A stretch of 64,000 bases of DNA from Lachnospiraceae bacterium (GCA_015056905.1 SVFI01000009.1:1-64000); one strand, 5' to 3'; shown: positions 46,575-55,093, numbered from the stretch's first letter. The notes: generated by a model not told the origin, from the sequence alone. Numbers and translations are program-made.

Positions 46575-47162
46575 TTAAAAGAAGACTCCCGTAATAAATA
46601 TTTCAATTCCGATTCCGATTAAGATGACACCTCCGAGAACCGATGCTTTATCAGATAATTTGGTCCCGCATTTCTTCCCGATTCTGAGTCCTGCCATGCA
46701 AATAATAAAAGTAACAAGTGCAATCATTCCGGATGCCAGAAGGGCTTGACCAAAATTGTAATCCGCAATCGTAAATCCTACCGACAGGGCATCAATGGAT
46801 GTTGCAATTCCCTGTACAAACAAAATCCAAGGCGTCAACGTCCCCCTGCGAACGTCTTCTTCATCCCCCCGGATACCCTCAACTAACATTTTCCCACCGA
46901 TAAACGCCAGTAAGCCTAAGGCAATCCAAGGAATCATCGGCTCGAATATTTTAAAATAACGGAGCATCGTGTGGACACAAAGCCATCCTGTCATCGGCAT
47001 AAACGCCTGAAAAAAAGCAAATACCCCTGCAATCGCGCACATTCGTTTCTTTTTCATTGCCGGCTCATTCAATCCGTTAGCAAGAGACACCGAAAATGCG
47101 TCCATCGCAAGACCGACACCAAGCAAAATGCTGCTCACAAAAAATCGGACACCCAGCTGCAT
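46575..47162 (-). CDS. mntP: Manganese efflux pump MntP
   Basis: A 195-residue, six-segment membrane exporter of Mn2+. Signature strings are LLGVGLAMDAFSVSLANGLN and the repeat partner GIATSIDALSVGFTIADYNF, both with the conserved Asp. The start at 47162 has AAAGGAGGAGTCAAA; the frame is open upstream to 47273 but without a ribosome site and across a structured leader. Family members are usually controlled by a yybP-ykoY riboswitch or by MntR; here only a hairpin leader is seen (47195-47246). Confidence 0.93.
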   Translation of the reverse strand: MQLGVRFFVSSILLGVGLAMDAFSVSLANGLNEPAMKKKRMCAIAGVFAFFQAFMPMTGWLCVHTMLRYFKIFEPMIPWIALGLLAFIGGKMLVEGIRGDEEDVRRGTLTPWILFVQGIATSIDALSVGFTIADYNFGQALLASGMIALVTFIICMAGLRIGKKCGTKLSDKASVLGGVILIGIGIEIFITGVFF

Positions 47163-47194
47163 TTTGACTCCTCCTTTCATTGTCACCCTAAAGT

Positions 47195-47246
47195 GTTTAC
47201 AAAATGATACCCGGACAACCATAAGCCATCCGGGTACTCTGTAAAC
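47195..47246 (-). promoter_or_regulatory. Structured leader upstream of mntP
   Basis: Two nested inverted repeats: GTTTACA with TGTAAAC (47240-47246 and 47195-47201) enclosing TACCCGGA with TCCGGGTA (47229-47236 and 47208-47215). It lies 33 bases before the mntP ATG. No T-run follows, and the conserved core of the yybP-ykoY manganese riboswitch is not recognisable. Could be an operator or an RNA element. Confidence 0.5.
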
Positions 47247-47291
47247 CATACCATTTCCTACAAAAAATGTCAATTTCTTTCACTCTCACAA

Positions 47292-47320
47292 TTGCAAATA
47301 TGCTCATTTTTTATTATGAT
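47292..47320 (+). promoter_or_regulatory. Promoter of glnA
   Basis: TTGCAA (47292-47297), 17-base spacer, TATGAT (47315-47320), 65 bases before the glnA ATG. The leader is very A/T-rich with TATGATAAAAAATGAAAG. Divergent from mntP. Confidence 0.6.
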
Positions 47321-47385
47321 AAAAAATGAAAGTTTTATACTACTTTTTATAAAGAAAAAATACAATCAAATCAGGGGGTGCCCAA

Positions 47386-48810
47386 ATGGCTAAAACCGCA
47401 CAGGAGATAATGAATCTCATCAAAGAACAAGACATTAAAATGATCGATTTTAAAATCGTCGACATCAACGGACAGTATCGTCATGTGACAATTCCGGCAC
47501 AGCAGTTTTCAGAAGAGACGCTTGAAAACGGTATCGGTTTTGACGCTTCCAACTACGGCTACGCTGTTGTAGAAAAGAGCGACATGGTCTTCATTCCGGA
47601 CCTTGAGACAGCCATTGTCGATCCATTCTGCGAAATTCCGACCTTATCCATCACAGGAAATGCGATGATTATCGATTATCCGAAGAATCGTCCGCTCGAC
47701 CAGTATCCGCGCAACATCGTGCTTGCTGCCGAGCAGTACATGAAGGACACAGGTATCGCCGACACGATGCTCATCCTTCCGGAGTTTGAATTCCATTTAT
47801 TTGACAACGTAGGTTGGTCCGTACAGCCGAACGAAATCGGTGTCGGTATCGATGTAGCACAGGCTTACTGGAATACAGCCGAAGAAGGCAAAGGTAACGT
47901 CGTAGCTCATCAGAAAGGTTACCACGTAGCAAAACCTTTTGACCGTTCTTACGAATGTCGTTCCGAAATGTGTCTCCAAATGGAAAAAGCAGGCATTCCG
48001 ATTAAATATCACCACCCGGAAGTCGGTGCTGCAGGTCAGTTTGAAATTGAGCCGATGCTCGGTCAGATGTCCAAGATGGCAGATAATACCATGATGATTA
48101 AATACATCATTCACAACACTGCACTGAAATACGGAAAAACCGCAACTTTCATGCCAAAACCTGTTTACAACGAAGCAGGAAACGGAATGCATGTACATAT
48201 GCTTCTGTTAAAAGATGGTCAGCCGGTCTTCTCCGATGATGACGGATATGCACATCTGAGCAAGACCGCACACTATTTTATGGGCGGACTTTTAAAACAT
48301 ATTTCTTCGCTCTGTGCCCTGACCAATCCGAGCACAAACTCCTTCAAGAGACTTGTACCTGGCTTTGAAGCACCGGTTACTGTCGGCTACGCAACATCAA
48401 ACCGCAGTGCGGTAATCCGCATCCCGGCTTATGCAAAAACTCCGGAGCTTCGCCGTTTTGAAATCCGTAACCCGGATGCAACCTGTAATCCATACCTTTG
48501 CTATGCAGCTATCCTCATGGCAGGTCTGGATGGTGTGAAAAATCAGATTGATCCACACGAAAACGGCTGGGGACCTTACGACATGAATCTGTACACACTC
48601 TCCGATGAAGAGAAGGCAAAACTTTCTTCTCTTCCGACAACGCTCGACGCGGCTCTGGATGCACTTGAAGCAGACCATGACTACCTCACGGCCGGCGGAG
48701 TTTTCCCGGAACACCTGCTTAAGAACTTCATTGCCAACAAGCGTAAGGAATGTGCAGAACTTGCCAAGATTCCGCATCCGGCAGAGTTTGACAGATACTT
48801 TAACTTGTAA
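47386..48810 (+). CDS. glnA: Glutamine synthetase, type I
   Basis: Makes glutamine from glutamate, ammonia and ATP. The 474-residue protein has the beta-grasp start (IKMIDFKIVDINGQYRHVTI), EFEFHLFD, the ATP loop KPVYNEAGNGMHVHMLLL and NRSAVIRIPAY. A tyrosine lies at the site of adenylylation in beta-type enzymes (MNLYTLSDEE), but no glnE is here and this alone does not show modification. It is about 30 residues longer than the common 444-residue Firmicute GlnA. Ribosome site AGGGGGTGCCCAA. Confidence 0.97.
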   Translation: MAKTAQEIMNLIKEQDIKMIDFKIVDINGQYRHVTIPAQQFSEETLENGIGFDASNYGYAVVEKSDMVFIPDLETAIVDPFCEIPTLSITGNAMIIDYPKNRPLDQYPRNIVLAAEQYMKDTGIADTMLILPEFEFHLFDNVGWSVQPNEIGVGIDVAQAYWNTAEEGKGNVVAHQKGYHVAKPFDRSYECRSEMCLQMEKAGIPIKYHHPEVGAAGQFEIEPMLGQMSKMADNTMMIKYIIHNTALKYGKTATFMPKPVYNEAGNGMHVHMLLLKDGQPVFSDDDGYAHLSKTAHYFMGGLLKHISSLCALTNPSTNSFKRLVPGFEAPVTVGYATSNRSAVIRIPAYAKTPELRRFEIRNPDATCNPYLCYAAILMAGLDGVKNQIDPHENGWGPYDMNLYTLSDEEKAKLSSLPTTLDAALDALEADHDYLTAGGVFPEHLLKNFIANKRKECAELAKIPHPAEFDRYFNL

Positions 48811-48826
48811 TTAAAAGGGGAATTTT

Positions 48827-49798
48827 ATGAAATGTCCATATTGTGGTGCTGAAGTAACACCAAACACCAAATGTGAATACTGTGATTCCTTCGTGGAAAG
48901 AAAGTCCACGGAGGAATCCGCAAAAAATGAGTATCATGAACATATTGAGAATATTATCCACGAAACCGCCGAACAGATCGAGGACACGATGAAACAGATC
49001 TCCTCGCCGGAAAACAAACGGATACTTCGAAATGTACTGATTGGTATCGTAATTGCCTGTATTGTTATGGCAATATGCTTTTTTATCTTTATAGCATCCT
49101 CTTTCCGCTATTCTTTTCAAATACTAGACAGTATGTACGGAAATGACACGGAAGATTATTTCTACTCCGTCGACGATAATGCGACAGCTACGAAAGACAT
49201 CAGTAATCTGACCGATGCAGAGGGTGTTGTCAGCTATTTCAATACAGACGGAACTATCGGCATTGAATATGAAGGCGAAGAATGTGATACCTCCCTGACA
49301 GACGAAACACTTCTGAACTGGCTGAACAAACACGGACATTCGTTAAATACCGTGGGTGTTCTTTTTACGACAGATGCAGACGGAAACGTCACATCGCTTG
49401 CTATGTCATCTCATACGTTTTATGTACTTGAAAAACAGGATGACACGTACCTTCTTCTTCGCGGGGAAGACGTATTTCGCGCCACCTCTGACGTTCCTTT
49501 GGAACAAGGATGCTACTACGGCGGTTACATGAATTACCCTGCACTCAATGTTCACACAGCATTTTCGGAGCGTGAAACCGGATACTCAAAGTTCGATCCG
49601 GTCTGTGAACAAAAGGAAATGCGAACATTTACCGATCCGTACACCGAAGAGGAACTTACCCTCCCAATGATATGTGTAGGGGATGACTGGTACTACTGCT
49701 CGCAGGAAATTTATGACGCCTGCACAGAGCAGGAAATCATTCCGGTGGACGTAACATTTGATAGCTCTATGGGCATTGTATTAACAGAAGATAATTAA
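48827..49798 (+). CDS. Zinc-ribbon membrane protein, 323 aa
   Basis: Unknown function. N-terminal zinc ribbon MKCPYCGAEVTPNTKCEYCD (two CxxC pairs), a charged helix, one membrane segment (NVLIGIVIACIVMAICFFIF, about residues 67-90), then an acidic extracellular domain of about 230 residues (for example LNTVGVLFTTDADGNVTSLA). Ribosome site AAAAGGGGAATTTT. Starts 16 bases after glnA on the same strand, so it may be partly cotranscribed. Ends at a bidirectional terminator. It borders the type VII locus but reads in the other direction. Confidence 0.82.
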   Translation: MKCPYCGAEVTPNTKCEYCDSFVERKSTEESAKNEYHEHIENIIHETAEQIEDTMKQISSPENKRILRNVLIGIVIACIVMAICFFIFIASSFRYSFQILDSMYGNDTEDYFYSVDDNATATKDISNLTDAEGVVSYFNTDGTIGIEYEGEECDTSLTDETLLNWLNKHGHSLNTVGVLFTTDADGNVTSLAMSSHTFYVLEKQDDTYLLLRGEDVFRATSDVPLEQGCYYGGYMNYPALNVHTAFSERETGYSKFDPVCEQKEMRTFTDPYTEEELTLPMICVGDDWYYCSQEIYDACTEQEIIPVDVTFDSSMGIVLTEDN

Positions 49799-49800
49799 AA

Positions 49801-49838
49801 AAGGAACCATTGCTGAGATATTGCAATGGTTCTTTCTT
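49801..49838. terminator. Bidirectional terminator at the edge of the type VII locus
   Basis: GAACCATTGC (49804-49813) pairs exactly with GCAATGGTTC (49823-49832) around a 9-base loop; A-run on the left and TTTCTTT on the right. It ends both the zinc-ribbon gene (plus) and the type VII transcript (minus). Confidence 0.9.
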
Positions 49839-49850
49839 TACATCATCATT

Positions 49851-50540
49851 TTATTTATAGCGGTCGTATGTTTCCGGCGTATAGGTTTCCGGAGTATAAG
49901 TTTCCGGAGTATAATTCGGTTCAACTTTTTTCTTTTTCCAAAGCAACATAACAAGTCCTGCAATGATAAGAACAATACCGAGTACACCCATGATTAGGAT
50001 GATGTTCATTTCTGTCACCGGCACAAGAACATACGGCGTCAGATACTCCTCTGCCTCCGCTTTATATTCTGCTCCATACCAGTCATAGTATAACTGAAGA
50101 AGTTCATCATCCAGTTTAACTGCACGTGCATCAATGGCATATGTGGTCTGCCCAAAAGAATCCGCTTCTCCGTTCAAATAAGCCCATGTCTCTTCCACAA
50201 TCTTATCCACCGTATAATAATCTTCCGGCGAAACTCTTACTGTAAGGTATTTTGGATCCTCGACCGACTCACCGTAAACCGGGAAAATATACCATCTGGA
50301 AGTATCATTTTCGGTACTTGTCGTAATTCCAAGTGTTTTTTCTTCACGACTCTCCGTTGCGTAATAATCGTAGATAAAATCAATATTTCCCGTGATATGC
50401 GTACCCTCGGTAATCTCATTTGCATTGATTTCATAAATATCCTGCGCCGGCGATTGTAAAATCTTATACTGCGGAATAGCAAACACAAAAATCAGCACCG
50501 CACCGACAACTGCCAAACCTAACCCTTTCAACTTGTCCAT
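49851..50540 (-). CDS. Bitopic membrane protein with TPET-repeat cytoplasmic tail
   Basis: A 229-residue protein, unknown family. N-terminal membrane segment (GLGLAVVGAVLIFVFAI), an extracellular domain of about 150 residues, a second segment (IILIMGVLGIVLIIAGLVML), a KKKK stop-transfer and a cytoplasmic tail containing three copies of YTPET. The tail repeat is a 15-base DNA tandem at 49866-49915. Threonines in TPET are candidates for phosphorylation and FHA binding, given the phosphatase directly upstream and FHA proteins in the same locus. Start at 50540 with GGGAGGAGAAAGA. Last gene of the locus. Confidence 0.8.
   Translation of the reverse strand: MDKLKGLGLAVVGAVLIFVFAIPQYKILQSPAQDIYEINANEITEGTHITGNIDFIYDYYATESREEKTLGITTSTENDTSRWYIFPVYGESVEDPKYLTVRVSPEDYYTVDKIVEETWAYLNGEADSFGQTTYAIDARAVKLDDELLQLYYDWYGAEYKAEAEEYLTPYVLVPVTEMNIILIMGVLGIVLIIAGLVMLLWKKKKVEPNYTPETYTPETYTPETYDRYK
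49866..49915 (-). repeat. Three-copy 15-base tandem repeat encoding YTPET
   Basis: The unit reads GTATAAGTTTCCGGA on the plus strand with slight variation and is in frame with the gene at 49851-50540. It may vary in copy number between strains. Confidence 0.8.
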
Positions 50541-50569
50541 TCTTTCTCCTCCCACGTATTTTGGAATCG

Positions 50570-51316
50570 TTATATACACTTCACAAGGATAACGGATATA
50601 TTATCCTTTGCCCCCCGCTTGTATACTTCTGCCACCATTCTTTCTATCATAGTACTTAAGTTTTTCTCAGCAGCACTTTTCAACGCCTTCTTCATCTCAT
50701 TCTCACTACAGAATTTGTAAAGCCCGTCAGAACACAGAAGAAACACATCTCCCTTTTTAATCACGTCAGTTCTTCGCGATATCGAAACAGTTTCCTCCAC
50801 TCCTACTGCCAAAAGAAGTTTTCCGTAATCCGGGTGACTCAATATCTGTTTTTTGGTCAGATTATCTCTGACTTTCCTCTGATTTTCCCACACGTCATCT
50901 TCCGTAATCGGTCCAAAACGAAAACCTCTCTTTTGATATATTCTGCTGTCACCCACCGAAAGAGTTGCATAACAATCTTTGTATATCAAAAGCACTACGC
51001 ACGTCGATCCACACACTTGAGTCTGATTAAGTTCTTTGAAAATCGTACCGTTAATTTCCTGCAGCTTGTTCTGCAACGCAACCACAATCCTCTGAAAATC
51101 AAATCCATACACTTTTGAATCAAAAGATGCGCACCACTCAGAAAGCGCACCGGTAATCGCACCGCTCGCTTTCTCACCCTGCATATGTCCTCCCATTCCG
51201 TCCGCGACAACAAACAGGTACATATTATCTTGAGGATTTGCATATGTATAAATGGAATCCTGATTGGTTTGCCTTTTTAATCCCACATCACAAAAACTAC
51301 GATAAACTATTTTCAT
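50570..51316 (-). CDS. PP2C-family serine/threonine phosphatase
   Basis: A 248-residue soluble phosphatase (Stp/PrpC type). Metal-binding motifs are seen in RQTNQDSIYTY, LFVVADGMGGHMQGEKAS, LLCSDGLYKF and the C-terminal GAKDNISVILV. It should remove phosphate from Thr/Ser of FHA ligands and type VII components. No Hanks-type kinase is present in the window, so the partner kinase would be further upstream of this locus or elsewhere. It lies 19 bases downstream of the VWA-FHA gene and 29 bases upstream of the tail-repeat gene. Confidence 0.93.
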   Translation of the reverse strand: MKIVYRSFCDVGLKRQTNQDSIYTYANPQDNMYLFVVADGMGGHMQGEKASGAITGALSEWCASFDSKVYGFDFQRIVVALQNKLQEINGTIFKELNQTQVCGSTCVVLLIYKDCYATLSVGDSRIYQKRGFRFGPITEDDVWENQRKVRDNLTKKQILSHPDYGKLLLAVGVEETVSISRRTDVIKKGDVFLLCSDGLYKFCSENEMKKALKSAAEKNLSTMIERMVAEVYKRGAKDNISVILVKCI

Positions 51317-51335
51317 AAAGAATCACACCTGACTT

Positions 51336-52892
51336 TTAGCTTATTTCTACACGCATCTCGACACGTCCCAACTTAATAGTACATCCTGACACAATTTCAA
51401 TATCAGACAAAACTCTGTTATTATTTAAATACGTTCCGTTACTTGATTGCAAGTCTACCAGATAGAACTTATTGTTTCTCTGTTCAATCGCACAATGCGC
51501 GGATGATACAGATTGATCATAATCTATACAAATATCTGCTTTCGCACTTGATCTTCCGATAATAAGACGGTCATTAATAGAACGCGAAAAACTTCTTGCC
51601 GGAGATGCAATATCCGTCAGAGTGATATTATAATTCCGCTTGTCATCCATGATAATTACCGTACCATTACTTATACGCTTGCTGTTTGTTGCGCCTCCCA
51701 TGACTTCTGTTGAATCCACAGCATTTCTTATAGGCGGCAAAACAACATCAAACGGATCAACTTCTCTAAACTCATTTTCTTCACGTTTCTTCTTCAGCAT
51801 ATTCACAATCAAAAGAACAATCACTACAAGAATAACCACAACAACCAATGCAGTAATTATGATAAATACGATTGCCATTGTCTTGTCGGAATCATCCTTC
51901 TGTTCTTCCTCAGCAGGCTCTTCTTTTTGCGGCTTGAAAATAACAGACTCTTCCTCCGGCTCCTCTGCCGGTTCCTCCACCTTCTGTGCCTCCTGTGCCA
52001 TTCGGACATTGTCGACATTTACCGATGTATCTCCGCTTGACATATGTATATTAAGTGTTACTGACTTCTTGCTTCCGTCTTTCGCTTCAGCTTCCGGAAC
52101 GACATCGAAGCGAACGATATTTCTATCCTCCGCCAACTTATTAACAACCTCTAATTCATTTTCAATTTCATCCAGCAGGAACGTCTCTGCATTCGTCTGT
52201 CTTGAGATAGAAAACATCTTCTCAATACCATCTGCATTTGTCTGCCTGCTGTTATAAATACCTACCGAATAAATCGGAAGCCCGGATTCTGCAAGCAATG
52301 CATTCAATTCTTCCGTTGTGATTCCGATAGATTTGTTGTCTACACCATCAGAGAAAATCACAATTCTCCGATATACCTTGTCCGGATCTTCATTAAACTT
52401 ATCATCTGCAATCAAAGAATAAAGAACATCTGTCAAGTAAGTTTCCTGATCTGCAAATTCGATTCCGTCTACTGCCGACTTGAGCGCAGAATAATCATTT
52501 GAAAACTCTGCAATCATTGATATTTCTTCAGAAAATGTCGCAACCGCAAACTCCTCTGCCTTATCTCTTCCTGCAATAATCTCCGCGATGATTGACTTCA
52601 TGAAATCGCGCTTTCCTTCCGGAATAGAAATCGAATTGTCTACCAAAAACAACGTTCTGATTGAGACATCTTCCTCATTTACCGGTACAGGTGTAACGCT
52701 TGGGCATTCGACATTCCCAATCATTGCATCAGCACCCGTCACCTCCCCGTCAATCCCTTTTACATACACAGAAGGTAAGCCGTCAGGATTCTGTACCTGC
52801 ATAACTTTTAATCCTTCTTCCGCAAAACAGGTTGTACTAAACATCAGCACTAACAACAACGCAGGAAGTATTGTTTTTATTATTTTTTTCAT
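51336..52892 (-). CDS. VWA-TM-FHA protein
   Basis: A 518-residue membrane protein. Signal peptide (IIKTILPALLLVLMFSTTCF), extracellular von Willebrand A domain with the MIDAS motif FLVDNSISIPEG (DxSxS) and IFSDGVDN, an acidic proline/glutamate linker, a membrane segment (IVFIIITALVVVVILVVIVL), and a cytoplasmic C-terminal FHA domain (LIIGRSSAKADICIDYDQ and SSAHCAIEQ; DLQSSNGTYLNN). It can transmit a signal between outside protein contacts and phosphothreonine partners inside. Fits a regulatory part of the type VII machinery, next to the phosphatase. Confidence 0.92.
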   Translation of the reverse strand: MKKIIKTILPALLLVLMFSTTCFAEEGLKVMQVQNPDGLPSVYVKGIDGEVTGADAMIGNVECPSVTPVPVNEEDVSIRTLFLVDNSISIPEGKRDFMKSIIAEIIAGRDKAEEFAVATFSEEISMIAEFSNDYSALKSAVDGIEFADQETYLTDVLYSLIADDKFNEDPDKVYRRIVIFSDGVDNKSIGITTEELNALLAESGLPIYSVGIYNSRQTNADGIEKMFSISRQTNAETFLLDEIENELEVVNKLAEDRNIVRFDVVPEAEAKDGSKKSVTLNIHMSSGDTSVNVDNVRMAQEAQKVEEPAEEPEEESVIFKPQKEEPAEEEQKDDSDKTMAIVFIIITALVVVVILVVIVLLIVNMLKKKREENEFREVDPFDVVLPPIRNAVDSTEVMGGATNSKRISNGTVIIMDDKRNYNITLTDIASPARSFSRSINDRLIIGRSSAKADICIDYDQSVSSAHCAIEQRNNKFYLVDLQSSNGTYLNNNRVLSDIEIVSGCTIKLGRVEMRVEIS

Positions 52893-52898
52893 TTGAAT

Positions 52899-53204
52899 TT
52901 ATTCCCCTTTGTTTTCTGCTTCTGTATTATTGCGAATATTCTCCATCGCCGCATCTGCCTTCACCTTAAAGGCAAACTGCTCCTCATCCTGATATCCTAC
53001 AGAATAAATTCTTTCAATCTGCTCTCCATCAAACAAATAGGTTTTGTCCGGTCCTAAAAAACCTTCCGGAAATGGTGCTCCGACATAATCCCATACTCTT
53101 GTCGGATCATTGGCCCCAACCTGACAAACACCGATAATCATCACTCTCTTTGTGCTATTTTTTAATAATACAACAGATCCTATTGGTAATAATCCTTCTA
53201 ACAT
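52899..53204 (-). CDS. DUF4176-type protein
   Basis: A 101-residue soluble protein resembling the DUF4176 family that recurs in Firmicute type VII clusters: LLPIGSVVLLKNSTKRVMII, YVGAPFPEGFLGPDKTYLFD. Function unknown. Start at 53204 with GGAGGATAACAGA; an in-frame ATG at 53219 lacks a site. It is between the candidate substrate and the VWA-FHA gene, 6 bases from the latter, and might be a chaperone or regulator for a substrate. Confidence 0.82.
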   Translation of the reverse strand: MLEGLLPIGSVVLLKNSTKRVMIIGVCQVGANDPTRVWDYVGAPFPEGFLGPDKTYLFDGEQIERIYSVGYQDEEQFAFKVKADAAMENIRNNTEAENKGE

Positions 53205-53221
53205 TCTGTTATCCTCCATAT

Positions 53222-54334
53222 CTACTTTTTACCAAACAGCTTACTTAATGAAAAGTCTTTGATTGCATCAATCGTTCCGCCGACATCAACTTCAAAAGCA
53301 ACGCTTGCACCAATTCCAAGAGAAGCTCCGACAGAAAAAGAAAATACTCCATCTTCATATCCCGCATCCGCATGTGCACCGATACCGACGTTTACACCGG
53401 CTTCGACTTTCGCCTCTGTACCGAGCACCGTGACTCCTGCTTCCGCCTTCGCCTCAACCGCGATTGCCTCCGCATTTACGCCTGCATGAAGTCTCGGATC
53501 AATATTTCCATCTTCATCGAACAATCCGACAGACATCTCTGCTTCTCCGCTGACCTTACCAACTGTCACAGATGCATTACCATTTGCTCCCAGCATCTCA
53601 TTCCCGACACTCGCCTGAGCATCTGCCTGTAATACTGTAAACGATGCTCCTGCCTGCGCATCAATGTGTGGATTAAAAATCAGATTTCCGTCGTCGTCCT
53701 TCGTCATAAGACCGGCTTCTGCCGACGCGTACGCACTTGCTGCCAAAAATGCAACTCCGGCACTTCCGTACTCACCTTCCACGCCTGCGCCCCAGTATTG
53801 CCAGGATGCATCCGCTTCGCCTTTCCATGTTGTCGCATCCACGATGTCGTCTTTGATTCCGTCTACCCAATCACTGATAATGTCCGGAGCATCAATCGCA
53901 AAAAGAATGAGATCTTTCCACGACTTATCGCCGAATGTACCATCTTTGAATCTATTGAGGAAATCCGCAATATCCTTAAAGCGATCCAACAAACCATCCA
54001 GCTGCTTATCCGTATAATTTAACAATGATGAAAGTACATCCGGAAGACGTCCGTTTATATTTCCTTTAAGGCAAATACGTTTTTCCGTCTTCTCATAGCT
54101 CTTCATAGCCTGATTCAAGCCACTGGCCATATTCTTTGCGCCGCTTCTCTGTTCATTCACATCAGAGCTGAGCGTATTCAATCTGGCCCTGATTCCGTTC
54201 ATCGAAGCTACCTGGCCGAGATTATTCTTTACATCCTGTATTCTCCACTGTATCCTCTGTAAATCACCGGACATTTTATTCAATTCATTTATGCCACCTT
54301 TTGTGACATCACTTTTCACTGAAAAATCTGCCAT
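53222..54334 (-). CDS. Candidate type VII substrate: WXG/LXG-like N-terminus, Ala/Gly-rich C-terminus
   Basis: A 370-residue protein without signal peptide. The first 105 residues are helical and LXG/WXG-like (INELNKMSGDLQRIQWRIQD, SSDVNEQRSGAKNMASGLNQ). A middle region leads into about 200 residues of alternating small residues and acids (EAKAEAGVTVLGTEAKVEAG, FSFSVGASLGIGASVAFEVD). The repetitive sheet-like pattern could be a fibrous or membrane-inserting domain; no toxin catalytic motif is seen. Codon usage looks like that of its neighbours. No separate immunity gene is visible next to it. Ribosome site GAGGTGAAAT. Confidence 0.75.
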   Translation of the reverse strand: MADFSVKSDVTKGGINELNKMSGDLQRIQWRIQDVKNNLGQVASMNGIRARLNTLSSDVNEQRSGAKNMASGLNQAMKSYEKTEKRICLKGNINGRLPDVLSSLLNYTDKQLDGLLDRFKDIADFLNRFKDGTFGDKSWKDLILFAIDAPDIISDWVDGIKDDIVDATTWKGEADASWQYWGAGVEGEYGSAGVAFLAASAYASAEAGLMTKDDDGNLIFNPHIDAQAGASFTVLQADAQASVGNEMLGANGNASVTVGKVSGEAEMSVGLFDEDGNIDPRLHAGVNAEAIAVEAKAEAGVTVLGTEAKVEAGVNVGIGAHADAGYEDGVFSFSVGASLGIGASVAFEVDVGGTIDAIKDFSLSKLFGKK

Positions 54335-54346
54335 ATTTCACCTCAA

Positions 54347-54374
54347 CAGCCATGAGACCAAAGTCCCATGGCCG
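54347..54374 (-). other. Hairpin between a WXG100 gene and the candidate substrate gene
   Basis: 12-base stem (CAGCCATGAGAC with 54363-54374, one A/G mismatch plus a wobble) and 4-base loop, just before the ribosome site of the 53222-54334 gene. No T-run on the minus strand; T-run on the plus side. May lower read-through or protect the upstream WXG100 RNA. Confidence 0.6.
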
Positions 54375-54387
54375 TTTATTTTTTGAT

Positions 54388-54702
54388 TTACGAAATAACG
54401 TCTTTAGGTAATGCATTTGCTGACTGAATATTTGTCTTTTCAGCATCCTGATATGCTCTTGCCATATCCTGAAGGTCTGTAGAATGCTCTGTAATCATAC
54501 GATACATCTTTGTCATATCGTCATCTAAAGCATTGAACTGTTTTGAATATGCCATACTTGCCTCACCTGTCCATGCTGCGCTCATTGCATTTACAATCTG
54601 AAGCATTTCTCTTGTTAATGTATTTACCTGTGTCCCCTTCTGTGAAAATTCCTGTGCCGTTGTGATAAGTTTCTCCGGTGTTACTAAAATACTGCTTGCC
54701 AT
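54388..54702 (-). CDS. WXG100 protein 5 (AAWTGEASM)
   Basis: A 104-residue helical-hairpin secreted protein of the ESAT-6/WXG100 family, transported by the EssC machine. Two helices are joined by the WxG turn in MSAAWTGEASMAYSKQF. The second helix ends with the YxxxE-like tail in YQDAEKTN. This is the last and lowest of five consecutive WXG100 genes. Ribosome site AAGGAGAAAATAAT. An intergenic hairpin follows it. Confidence 0.92.
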   Translation of the reverse strand: MASSILVTPEKLITTAQEFSQKGTQVNTLTREMLQIVNAMSAAWTGEASMAYSKQFNALDDDMTKMYRMITEHSTDLQDMARAYQDAEKTNIQSANALPKDVIS

Positions 54703-54754
54703 ATTATTTTCTCCTTTTCATATAAAAAATTAGTGATTATAGTCTGTTTAAATA

Positions 54755-55054
54755 TTAATAACTTCTTGTAGATGCAATCTGTGCATTCGCCATCTCTTTA
54801 TTTTCGTATTCTGTCGCAATATTCTCAAGTGTAATGATATACTGTTCCATTAAGTTGTAGAAATTGTCCATCTGTGTCTTGTCATTTGTAAATGCTGTAT
54901 GGAATGCTGTCTTAGCATCTCCTTCCCACATACTTGCAAGATTCTGTTCAGCGGATTCTAACTCTCCCACTTTTGTTTTGAACTGACTGTTTAAGTTTCT
55001 CAGTTCTCCTGCTTTGCTTCTTAATTCTGATACTGTTACTTTGATTTCTGCCAT
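54755..55054 (-). CDS. WXG100 protein 4 (EsxA-like, SMWEGDAKT)
   Basis: A 99-residue WXG100 protein, closest to canonical EsxA: IKVTVSELRSKAGELRNLNS, WxG in LASMWEGDAKTAFHTAF, and tail YENKEMANAQ. It has its own consensus promoter with LytTR repeats upstream, an A/T-rich leader and a ribosome site TTAGGAGGAAAAAAGG. It may be the structural substrate of the system, with the following WXG100 on the same RNA. Confidence 0.93.
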   Translation of the reverse strand: MAEIKVTVSELRSKAGELRNLNSQFKTKVGELESAEQNLASMWEGDAKTAFHTAFTNDKTQMDNFYNLMEQYIITLENIATEYENKEMANAQIASTRSY

Positions 55055-55093
55055 CCTTTTTTCCTCCTAAAAAGTATTAATTTGTTTTGTTAA

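Noticed and set aside
47195-47246. yybP-ykoY manganese riboswitch
   Set aside because: The conserved loop sequences of that family could not be found; only stems are visible.
49866-49915. CRISPR or short spacer array
   Set aside because: The 15-base repeat is in frame within a coding region without spacers. No CRISPR-like array was seen anywhere in the window.
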